Positions 33,765 through 41,011 of a stretch of 46,915 nt of DNA are shown here, one piece after another. The notes beneath the pieces are model-generated. The model ran no database searches and was not told where the DNA came from. It was given only the letters and a program-made list of their open reading frames with translations. The stretch is from Caldilineaceae bacterium (lineage in GTDB: Bacteria > Chloroflexota > Anaerolineae > Caldilineales > Caldilineaceae). The stretch spans positions 1 through 46,915 of the forward strand of contig JAPPAJ010000050.1 in the NCBI GenBank assembly GCA_026705565.1, written 5' to 3'. The translations under genes were made by a program, and so were the position numbers. Every line of letters begins with the position of its first letter. Position 1 is the stretch's first letter.

Positions 33765-36354
33765 TCCGGGCCGGGCGGCGGAACCGGCGACCAGGACCCT
33801 GCTGCCGGCCCTGGAGCCGGACGAGCGCGGCTTCATCCGGGAGTGGCTGTTCTGCGGTCCCCGCCTTCGGACACTGTCCGATTCCATTGCGCCCGGTCTG
33901 TCGGAAGCCGAATTCCGTCGGACAGCGGCTGACCGGATCCACAGCACGGATCCCGGCATCCAGGGGCCCTTCGTCGAGTTTGCCAGTCCCTTTCCGGACG
34001 ACAAGCCCCTGCGCTGGCAGGTGGTCCGGGTACGGGAGGACCGCTTCCTCTACGGCACGGTCTTTGCCCACACGCCGCACTCGGTCCACTGCTGGGCCAT
34101 CGCCCATGCGGAACTGAAGGAGGACTGGTCGGGAGAGATCCGGCTTACGTCGAACGGACCGGCGGACGTCTGGGTCAATGGCAGCCACACCTGGCAAGTG
34201 GACCACTTCTCCCTACAGGCACCGGTCACGGCGACCGGCCGTCTGGACCTGCCGGCCGGCCAAGTCGAACTTCTGGTGCGGTTTACCGCGATTGCACTGC
34301 GGGCCTCCCCCATGGTCATGGCCCTGCAGTTACCCGATCCGCCGGCGGCCGCCTGGTTTGTGCCGGTGGATTCCCGGTGGGCCGAGGAACACCGGGAGTT
34401 CTCCGAGGTCCTGGATGACGCCTACCTGAACCGAAGCGCCTTCGACCGCGCAGCCCCGGTAACGCTGCACTGGCCGGAAACCAAGCCACTGGAGCGTGAC
34501 CTTGTGGTCCGCCTGCAACGGACCGACGGGCGCATCTACTCCGAGCAGCAGACCCAGGGCCGCAAGCTGCCTTTCATGACCCTGGGCAACACCTACCAGT
34601 ACCCCCAGGACGAGTACGAGATTCTGGTGCTGCCCCCACTGATGGAGTACTACACGCACAACCGGCGGCACTTTCGCCGGTTCTCGGCCTGGCTCAACGG
34701 CAACGTGGCCTATTCGGATCGCCACTTCGGTACCTGGAGCCAACGCCGCGAGGAGGCGTTGCGGCATGCGGCGGCGGAAAAGGGCACCGTCTTCCACGAA
34801 ATGGCCCGCCTGGAGCTGGACCAGTGGGACAAGGTGGACTGGGAGCAGTTTCGCACGACCGCCGGCGAGATCGCCGGCCGGGCCGACTGCAGCGACTTCC
34901 ACCTGACCGGCATCCTGGGCTGCCTCCATCGCTGGGGGGACGCATCGGAATTCCCGGCGGATCTTCGCAACGAGCTGCGGGAGGTAATCCTGGGCTTCCG
35001 CTACTGGATGGACGAACCGGGGCAGGACGCCATGTGCTTCTGGACCGAGAACCACCAGATCCTGTTCCACACCTGCGAAGTCCTGGCCGGCCAGCTCTAT
35101 CCCCGCCACCGCTTCGGCAACAGCGGCCTGACCGGTGCCGAACACAGGGTCCTGGGCGAACAACGCGCCCTGGCCTGGCTGCGCAAACGGGCCGCCAGCG
35201 GCTTCCGCGAGTGGGACTCCAACACCTACTTTGAAGAGGATGTCCTGGCGCTTACGCACCTGGCCGATCTGGCGGAGGACGAAACGGTCCATGAAATGGC
35301 CGTGGTGGTGCTCGACAAGATGTTCTTCTGCATGGCAGTCAACTCGTACCGCGGGGTGTTCGGTTCCACCCACGGCCGCAGCTACGCCCCCTATCTCAAG
35401 GCCGCCTACCGCGAGCCCACATCGGGCCTGGGGCGCATGCTATGGGGCATGGGCATGCACAATGACCATGTGCTGGGCACCGTGTCGCTGGCCTGTGCCG
35501 TCAACTACCGCCTACCGCCCGTAATCGAAGCCATCGCCCGCGATCCGGCAGCGGAAATCTGGAGTCGGGAGCGGCATGCCGGGGAACTCGAGCCGGAACT
35601 GGATCGCGAGGCCGGTGCCTGGGAAGTCAACAAGGCCACCTTCCGCACCCCCGACTACATGCTGGCGGCCGCCCAGGACCACCGGCCCGGCGAACCGGGT
35701 GTGCAGGAGCACATCTGGCAGGCCACCCTGTCCCCGGAGGCCGTGGTCTTCGTCACGCATCCGCCGCTGACCAGCGAAGACGGCTCCCATCGTCCCAACT
35801 ACTGGCACGGCCATGTGCGACTGCCCAGGGTGGCACAGGACCGGGACGTTCTCTTCGCCCTGCACGATCTGGGCGAGGACGACTGGATGGGCTTCACGCA
35901 CGCCCATTTTCCGGCCCAAGCCTTCGACGCCTACTACATCCAGCGAAACTGGGCCTTCGGCATGAAGGGCAACGGCTATCTGGCACTGACGGCGTCGGCC
36001 CCGCTGCGCATGGCGCAAACCGGCCCGACGGCCCGGCAGGACCTGCGGGCGGCAGGCTCCCAGGTGGTCTGGACGCTGCAGATGGGCCGCCGCGAACAGG
36101 ACGGCGAGTTCAGGGACTTCCGCGCCCGCGTGCTGGAGCTGCCGCTGGAGGTAGAGGGGCTGGATGTCCGCTTCGAGAGCCTGCGCGGCGACCGCTATGA
36201 GTTTGGCTGGACCGGCCCGCTCCTGAAGAACGGTGAAGAGGTTCCGCTGTCAGGCTACCCCCACATCGACAATCCCTACACAGCCATCCCGCTCAACGCC
36301 GAGAGCATGGAGATCCAGTTTCAGGATCTCCTGCTGCGGCTACACATGACCTAG
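33754..36354 (+). CDS. Uncharacterised 866-aa protein, possible (alpha/alpha)-toroid glycan-active enzyme
   Basis: No named family was recognised with certainty. The N-terminal ~250 residues look beta-rich (a jelly-roll-like WAIAHAELKEDWSGEIRLTS region). Residues ~350-640 are helical with FWTENHQILFHTCEVLAG (Glu432, Asn433, His434) and FGSTHGRSYAPYLK (His540, Tyr544). The C-terminus is beta-rich again. This order and the Asn/His plus His/Tyr pattern resemble toroid-type polysaccharide lyases or glycosidases. No signal peptide, so it is cytoplasmic. It starts inside the ATPase gene (11-base overlap), so it is translationally coupled to the importer and probably acts on the imported compound. 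Confidence 0.75.
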   Translation: MTTDPGRAAEPATRTLLPALEPDERGFIREWLFCGPRLRTLSDSIAPGLSEAEFRRTAADRIHSTDPGIQGPFVEFASPFPDDKPLRWQVVRVREDRFLYGTVFAHTPHSVHCWAIAHAELKEDWSGEIRLTSNGPADVWVNGSHTWQVDHFSLQAPVTATGRLDLPAGQVELLVRFTAIALRASPMVMALQLPDPPAAAWFVPVDSRWAEEHREFSEVLDDAYLNRSAFDRAAPVTLHWPETKPLERDLVVRLQRTDGRIYSEQQTQGRKLPFMTLGNTYQYPQDEYEILVLPPLMEYYTHNRRHFRRFSAWLNGNVAYSDRHFGTWSQRREEALRHAAAEKGTVFHEMARLELDQWDKVDWEQFRTTAGEIAGRADCSDFHLTGILGCLHRWGDASEFPADLRNELREVILGFRYWMDEPGQDAMCFWTENHQILFHTCEVLAGQLYPRHRFGNSGLTGAEHRVLGEQRALAWLRKRAASGFREWDSNTYFEEDVLALTHLADLAEDETVHEMAVVVLDKMFFCMAVNSYRGVFGSTHGRSYAPYLKAAYREPTSGLGRMLWGMGMHNDHVLGTVSLACAVNYRLPPVIEAIARDPAAEIWSRERHAGELEPELDREAGAWEVNKATFRTPDYMLAAAQDHRPGEPGVQEHIWQATLSPEAVVFVTHPPLTSEDGSHRPNYWHGHVRLPRVAQDRDVLFALHDLGEDDWMGFTHAHFPAQAFDAYYIQRNWAFGMKGNGYLALTASAPLRMAQTGPTARQDLRAAGSQVVWTLQMGRREQDGEFRDFRARVLELPLEVEGLDVRFESLRGDRYEFGWTGPLLKNGEEVPLSGYPHIDNPYTAIPLNAESMEIQFQDLLLRLHMT

Positions 36355-36368
36355 GTGCCTTGAATATC

Positions 36369-36395
36369 GTCCGAATGTCGCTGGAGCATTCGGAC
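36369..36395. terminator. Hairpin between convergent genes
   Basis: A perfect 9-bp stem (gtccgaatg at 36369-36377, cattcggac at 36387-36395) with a nine-base loop lies in the 49-base gap between the toroid-like gene and the convergent XRE gene. It may end transcription from both sides, although there is no T-run. Confidence 0.5.
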
Positions 36396-36403
36396 TGGAT
36401 GGG

Positions 36404-36802
36404 TCAATTGGCCTGCTGCGGAACAAAACCAGACGCAATCCGTCGCTTCTGGCCGGTTGAGGGGATTTCAGACCCCTTGGCATTGATGCGGAGTCGGCCT
36501 TGTCGCTCCAATTGGCTCTGGTGAACGACAATGTCCACATCGTGGCCCAGTGCCGTCAGTAGACGCAGAAGCCGCTCCAAGGAGAACTCCCGGAAATTCC
36601 CTCTCAGCAGGCGCGACACATCGGGTTGAGACAGCCCAAGCAGTTTTGCCGCCTCGACCTGCTTGAGGCCGCGCTCCCGAATGATCATTTCGATGCGCGT
36701 AACCAGCTCGGCCTTGAGCAGGTGGGCATCGGCATCCGGAAGCCCTAAGTCGGCGAAAACGTTGCCACTACCCCGTTCGATCTTCACGTTGTTGGACTTC
36801 AT
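36404..36802 (-). CDS. XRE-family antitoxin of a HigBA-like pair
   Basis: A 132-aa protein with a helix-turn-helix at about residues 35-90: RGLKQVEAAKLLGLSQPDVSRLLRGNFREFSLERLLRLLTALG, typical of antitoxins paired with Gp49-like toxins. It follows the toxin on the same strand. Two starts are possible: ATG at 36802, and ATG at 36820, which would overlap the toxin's end; the first has GGAG upstream at suitable spacing. The C-terminal tail (about 40 residues, basic) is longer than usual. Confidence 0.85.
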   Translation of the reverse strand: MKSNNVKIERGSGNVFADLGLPDADAHLLKAELVTRIEMIIRERGLKQVEAAKLLGLSQPDVSRLLRGNFREFSLERLLRLLTALGHDVDIVVHQSQLERQGRLRINAKGSEIPSTGQKRRIASGFVPQQAN

Positions 36803-36806
36803 CGTT

Positions 36807-37175
36807 CTATTCTCCGCCATAGTTCTCACGGTAGTGTTGCTCCGCAACTCTGAGCCTACGCCTTATCAGGGCGATCTCCGGCTTAGGAGTTGCGATGCCC
36901 CGCCTAGCCTTCTTCTGGAACACGTGCAGCACATAAACGACGGCCTTGAACCGGACTGTGTACACCGCTCGGAAAGCATCCCCGTCGTGACGCGAAACCA
37001 CCTCAAGGACATTGCTGCCCAAACCCTTGAGTGACTTGACGTGACGGTGTCTGAGTCCAACTTGGGCTTGATAGAGAGCAAAGCCAACCACGTCCTGCAC
37101 ATCCTCCGGAAACGTCTTGAGATCCGCCTTGCTGGAACCAACCCATTCAACCGGCTTAGGTTTCTCCATGGCCAT
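36807..37175 (-). CDS. RelE/HigB-superfamily (phage-derived Gp49-like) toxin
   Basis: A 122-aa basic protein: VEWVGSSKADLKTFPEDVQDVVGFALYQAQ at the N-terminus, VKSLKGLGSNVLEVVSRHDGDAFRAVYTVRF in the middle and VYVLHVFQKKARRGIATPKPEI near the end, the classic HigB/Gp49 pattern of an mRNA interferase. It appears intact. It has two in-frame ATGs (37175 and 37169). A promoter upstream places transcription start at about the first ATG, so translation is probably leaderless. The antitoxin follows directly. Confidence 0.87.
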   Translation of the reverse strand: MAMEKPKPVEWVGSSKADLKTFPEDVQDVVGFALYQAQVGLRHRHVKSLKGLGSNVLEVVSRHDGDAFRAVYTVRFKAVVYVLHVFQKKARRGIATPKPEIALIRRRLRVAEQHYRENYGGE

Positions 37176-37180
37176 GCCAA

Positions 37181-37209
37181 ATTATAGTGATTTCGCCATA
37201 CAGGTACAA
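37181..37209 (-). promoter_or_regulatory. Promoter of the toxin-antitoxin pair, probably leaderless
   Basis: On the minus strand a consensus -10 box TATAAT (37181-37186) lies 17 bases after TTGTAC (37204-37209). Only five bases separate the -10 box from the toxin ATG at 37175, so the expected start of transcription is the A of that ATG. Confidence 0.62.
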
Positions 37210-37816
37210 GCCGTTTCTTGCATAACCACTTGTTTCGGTTTTGTTCGGCCGTGTTAGCAGAGCAGCGGTAGAACATCATGCATTGCCCAATGGGGCTGCA
37301 TCAGTCTTGTTGGTTACACCGCTTGGCGCGCTGGGGCCCGCGCGGCACTCAAGGTTGGAGCACCATAGCCATGGCTTGTTTTGCCAAGCTACTGGCGAAG
37401 GAAACCATTGGTCGTTCAGGAAGCAAAGCACCGTTGCTTGGCACTCCCGGGAGAGCAAGGCTATATATTAGAGTCGCGCCGGTACCAGCGAAGGTCAACT
37501 CCCCGCAGACGACAGGCTTCGGCAAGAATTGGGTGGTTGGCAAAACGATCCGTGCCACCCGACCGCGTCAACGTTCTGACGCTGCCACATGGCAATCGAC
37601 AATGGCCATACGGACAATCACCAGCCACACCAATCCGGGACGGCAACATCCCGCAGTGTGCCGTAGCAGATCAACCAGGTCGCACTGTTTCACACTGCTG
37701 GAACAGGCTACCGTCCCCATGCCAACCCAACGCCGGGACTGGGAGACTTCCGCCCCCCGGCCCGGCATCGGAAAAGTCTCGTCCCCTGAGAGTTCCCAGA
37801 GAGCCAACTGATCCCG
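37210..37816. other. 607-bp region with a gene remnant, otherwise nothing recognised
   Basis: Open frames on both strands show no recognisable product. It contains the degraded small-membrane-protein 3' end described separately (37555-37660). Confidence 0.5.
37555..37660 (-). pseudogene. Degraded 3' end of the small membrane protein gene
   Basis: Matches 40575-40665 in the same orientation: gacg(c/t)tgccacatggcaa is nearly identical, aatcaccagcca and ccggga(c/t)ggc are shared, and similarity continues past the stop (cccgaccgc). The minus strand reads GLVWLVIVRMAIV, then after a one-base shift MWQRQN, compared with GWLWLVILVVAIVAMWQRRN in the intact protein. Only the last third is recognisable. 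Confidence 0.6.
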
Positions 37817-39943
37817 TCAGAACCGGGACAACGACTCCGCCAACTGTTGGAACCGCGGTTTATCGACACCACTTAAGAGGTTCCGCAACACCCGATCTGC
37901 ATGACGCGATCCATCCGCGATGCGATGTGCCAACAGTGCCAACACGAACTGCATAGGCGTCAGCCCCAGTTGGGTCGCCGCCTGCTTCACCAAGTCCAGT
38001 TCCACCAGTTCGTTGATGGTCTCGCGCACCCATTCATCTTCCCTGTCCAACGTTCCTTGAACCAGATCGGAGGCATGCGTATCCCAGTGAATGCCGCGGG
38101 CCAACGCGCTGGAGAGCAGAAGGGACAGGGAAGATGACCACGGCTCGCTCTCCTTTGCCTCCGGATCAAGGAAGGTCCGCAACGAGAACCTGGAGCGTGC
38201 CTTCCGAGAATGGGCGGACGCGGAGAATTTGGCTGTCCCGGGGCTTTCAGCCGACGGCGAAAGGTGACCATGCGGAACTTGGCTCCCACCGTAGTGTAGC
38301 CGTCCCAGGCTCGCTGGAGCAGCAAAGGCAGTTGGGGGCGCGTGCAGGACCAGAGAGCGCGGAGTAGGAATGGATATCTTGACTGTGTCGGGCAACTGAT
38401 CTCCGTCCACCGCGGCATCCGTAACCAGTACCAAGCTGGTCACATGGGTGGTGAGGCCCTCCTTGACGGCCAGGTTCGCGGCCTCATCTTCCGGCAGTGC
38501 GGGCAACAGGAGGCCAGCAAACAAGGCACCCACCGCCCGGCTGATCCGATCCTCTGCCGCCGGTGCTTCCGCGGACGATACAATCCGGATGTCGACGCCG
38601 TTGCGGTTGGCCTCCAGAGAGACAAGACCGTCTTCCCCCGCGGCTTCTCGTTGCAATGCAACCCGATGAGGTTGGCGTAGACCCTGTGTCACCGTCCGCA
38701 ACGCGACACCGACGTCCACCCCTCGGACATAATGGAGAGCCCCACCGGTCATGGCTGCCAGATGGCCCACCTTGGCTTCCAGGGAAGCCTCCCCCACGAG
38801 CAGGACGGAGATGCGCCTGCCCTGACCGGCCAGGCCATGGACATCCAATGCGTAGCTCTGTCCATCGGTAACCAGAAGAATGTCCCGGGTCTCGGTATTG
38901 TGTATCACGGTATCAAGGGCTCCGCCTATTTCCGTGCCACCGCCTGGACCCTGTAGTTGCCGTACCAATCCGTGCCAGTCCCGGGACGCAACCGGCTGGC
39001 CGGTGCCGACCGGGGTACAGGACGTGTCGAATTCCCATAGCGCCAGACGATCATCCGAACGCAGGACCTCGCCCAAGTCCGCCAATCCCTGTTGCGCAGC
39101 GGCGTGGGTTGACGCATCCGACAATCCGGACCCTTCACACAGGCTTGCCATGGAACCGGATCGATCCAACAGCACGGCAACATCCAAGTTGGCCTGGCCT
39201 GAGGCCGCTGGTTGCAGGTTCATCGTCACGGACTGGTGAGCTGCAGTCCAGCCCGCCACAACCGCCTGTGGCCAGTCGCTCACCTCAAGGTCAATGGGAG
39301 CATCGGCCGGCACGGCACCCGCCCAACCGGATGTGTTGCCATCCGTTGTACCCAATCCGCGCACGTGCACGGATCCGGCATCGCTTGTGACAGACAGGGA
39401 TGTTGGCACGGCTTCGCCGCCATGGGTGGGCTCATCCACGGCCTCGCCGGAGAACGTGCCATACACGTCGCCAACCGTGAGCGGTATCCGGTAATGTCCG
39501 TTGCATCCGTCGGCATGCAGGATGTCGGTCCAACGGCTTGTCACTTCAATCTCGGCCCCTGGTGCCAGATTGGCGACCGACAGGCTGTGAACGCCTTTCA
39601 GAACTTCCGCATGCAGCACTGCCGTCCGGCCTTCATCGACTGCATCCTCGTATCGCTCCGCAGCCTTCACTTTGACCAGCGCCTGTCCCTTGTAGATCTG
39701 GTTGTCCAATCGCACTTCCAGATCATGGAAGACCGCACCGACCGGCACCGGGAACGACATTACGGCCTCAATGGGGCGTTCGCTGTCGTTGCGGTAGGTG
39801 CGTACCGTCTCCGCGGCCACCAGTGCACTGACAATCTCCACCCGGATGTCGATGGTCCGCAGAGGCATCGCCTGCTGCTCCCCGCCATGGTATGTCGCCA
39901 CAATTTGCTCAATCGGATTCAGTCGGGCTGGGGCTTTCTTCAT
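37817..39943 (-). CDS. VIT and von Willebrand factor A domain protein
   Basis: A 708-aa protein. Residues ~5-135 form a VIT (vault/inter-alpha-trypsin) domain: YRNDSERPIEAVMSFPVPVGAVFHDLEV, KVKAAERYEDAVDEG. Residues ~255-430 are a vWA domain with a complete MIDAS: DRSGSMASL (DxSxS), a Thr in GGGTEIGGAL and the Asp of LLVTDGQ. The C-terminal ~200 residues are less conserved and end in a helical part. No signal peptide or membrane anchor is visible, so it is probably cytoplasmic. It overlaps the upstream MerR gene by 35 bases, so the two form an operon. VIT/vWA proteins mediate metal-dependent protein contacts (family knowledge); the partner is unknown. Confidence 0.88.
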   Translation of the reverse strand: MKKAPARLNPIEQIVATYHGGEQQAMPLRTIDIRVEIVSALVAAETVRTYRNDSERPIEAVMSFPVPVGAVFHDLEVRLDNQIYKGQALVKVKAAERYEDAVDEGRTAVLHAEVLKGVHSLSVANLAPGAEIEVTSRWTDILHADGCNGHYRIPLTVGDVYGTFSGEAVDEPTHGGEAVPTSLSVTSDAGSVHVRGLGTTDGNTSGWAGAVPADAPIDLEVSDWPQAVVAGWTAAHQSVTMNLQPAASGQANLDVAVLLDRSGSMASLCEGSGLSDASTHAAAQQGLADLGEVLRSDDRLALWEFDTSCTPVGTGQPVASRDWHGLVRQLQGPGGGTEIGGALDTVIHNTETRDILLVTDGQSYALDVHGLAGQGRRISVLLVGEASLEAKVGHLAAMTGGALHYVRGVDVGVALRTVTQGLRQPHRVALQREAAGEDGLVSLEANRNGVDIRIVSSAEAPAAEDRISRAVGALFAGLLLPALPEDEAANLAVKEGLTTHVTSLVLVTDAAVDGDQLPDTVKISIPTPRSLVLHAPPTAFAAPASLGRLHYGGSQVPHGHLSPSAESPGTAKFSASAHSRKARSRFSLRTFLDPEAKESEPWSSSLSLLLSSALARGIHWDTHASDLVQGTLDREDEWVRETINELVELDLVKQAATQLGLTPMQFVLALLAHRIADGSRHADRVLRNLLSGVDKPRFQQLAESLSRF

Positions 39944-40295
39944 GTATCGCTCCTTGAGCCTTAACGTGTTGTAGCAGGCACTGTTGCAGGTGCCGAACCA
40001 GAACCTGCAGGTCGGTATCGTTGTCCGCCAGAAGACCGGGATCCACCAGCAGGGCCACCCCCGGCATGAGGGGAATGGGCACCCCGGCCTCCATCTCCAT
40101 CAGAATGCGGATGGAAGCTGGTGCAAAACCCATCTCCTTCAACTGCTGATAGCGCCGAACGGCCTGCACATGCCGGTCGTCGTACCGGGCATGGGCCCGC
40201 CCGCCTGTGGGCGGGGGCACGATGTTCTCGGATATCAGGTATCGCACCTGCCGGGCCGAGACCCCGGTCAACCGGCACAGATCCGGCAGCTTCAT
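39909..40295 (-). CDS. MerR-family regulator paired with VIT/vWA gene
   Basis: A 128-aa protein with a MerR winged helix at residues 1-70 (LPDLCRLTGVSARQVRYLISENIVPPPTGG, then RHVQAVRRYQQLKEMGFAPASIRILME). A short effector part (VPIPLMPGVALLVDPGLL) follows, with no Cys-rich metal site. AGGAGG seven bases before the ATG at 40295 fixes the start. Its end overlaps the start of the VIT/vWA gene by 35 bases, so the two proteins are likely functionally linked. A promoter with a symmetrical site between the -35 and -10 boxes lies directly upstream, as expected for self-regulation. Confidence 0.87.
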   Translation of the reverse strand: MKLPDLCRLTGVSARQVRYLISENIVPPPTGGRAHARYDDRHVQAVRRYQQLKEMGFAPASIRILMEMEAGVPIPLMPGVALLVDPGLLADNDTDLQVLVRHLQQCLLQHVKAQGAIHEESPSPTESD

Positions 40296-40301
40296 GTCCC
40301 A

Positions 40302-40343
40302 CCTCCTGATCATGATTGTGGATCAGGAGGTTTGTTTTGTCAA
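40302..40343 (-). promoter_or_regulatory. MerR-type promoter-operator including the Shine-Dalgarno sequence
   Basis: Minus strand: TTGACA (40338-40343), 17 bases, then CACAAT (40315-40320). A perfect 10-bp inverted repeat, cctcctgatc (40302-40311) and gatcaggagg (40321-40330), has a nine-base spacer. One arm fills part of the -35/-10 spacer; the other contains the AGGAGG ribosome-binding site of the MerR gene. Confidence 0.68.
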
Positions 40344-40588
40344 ACTATTTGTCGAAAGGGTGCTGTTGCCATACAGCTTGGCAATACCTTCCAAGCCGCG
40401 GCGCGACTCCTCTGGTCAACGGGTCAATGGCCGACCGACAACCGCGGCAGACACAGGCCACCAACCGGGCCTCCGTCCCCGCCTCTACCCGGTAGCCCCG
40501 ACGCATCAAGCTCCCAGCGATGGGGAAGGAAAAGGCCATCACTCCGCGCCCGGTTGGACCCGGAGCCGGACGGCTCCCGACCGCATCT

Positions 40589-40792
40589 TCAATTCCGACG
40601 TTGCCACATGGCAACAATTGCAACCACAAGAATCACCAGCCAGAGCCAGCCCGGGATGGCGGCAAACAGACCGAACACAGCGGAAATCACCCCGCCGAGG
40701 ATGCCCAGGAACGCGCCGAAGGCGACGAGGACCACGAAAGCAAGGAGCAGGGCCACGAAGCAGCCACTGCAGGAAAGGAGGGATTCGTCCAT
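40589..40792 (-). CDS. Small two-helix membrane protein
   Basis: A 67-aa protein with two hydrophobic segments: roughly residues 10-42 (CFVALLLAFVVLVAFGAFLG and following Gly/Val-rich stretch) and 46-62 (IPGWLWLVILVVAIVAMW), ending in QRRN. The start at 40792 has AGGAG just upstream. No function recognised. A degraded copy of its 3' end lies about 3 kb downstream, beyond the MerR-VIT/vWA unit, on the same strand. Confidence 0.6.
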   Translation of the reverse strand: MDESLLSCSGCFVALLLAFVVLVAFGAFLGILGGVISAVFGLFAAIPGWLWLVILVVAIVAMWQRRN

Positions 40793-41011
40793 GGGACTCC
40801 TAAAGGTACCTCGCGCGTGTGTCCATTCGGCCTGGGCTGGTTGATGGCATGGCCAGCCCCCGGCTTCCACAGACGGGAACCAACGATCAACCCTGCAATA
40901 TACTTACGCCGGACGTACGGGGCAGGTTGCGTGACACCTCTCCAGGACCATGGCCTGCCTTCGCCCTGTGATGTCCACCCTCCCGCCCCAACCTACCATT
41001 GATCAGTGCCC
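40793..41011. other. Divergent intergenic region
   Basis: About 220 bases between the small membrane protein and the TPP enzyme. No clear promoter boxes or repeats were identified. Confidence 0.4.

Noticed and set aside
32126-35373. Long minus-strand frames (32126-33226 and 34330-35373)
   Set aside because: They are antisense to the permease, ATPase and 866-aa protein and show no recognisable domains.
37278-37811. A 177-codon plus-strand frame
   Set aside because: Basic low-complexity translation without family features; the region instead holds a minus-strand remnant of the small membrane protein gene.
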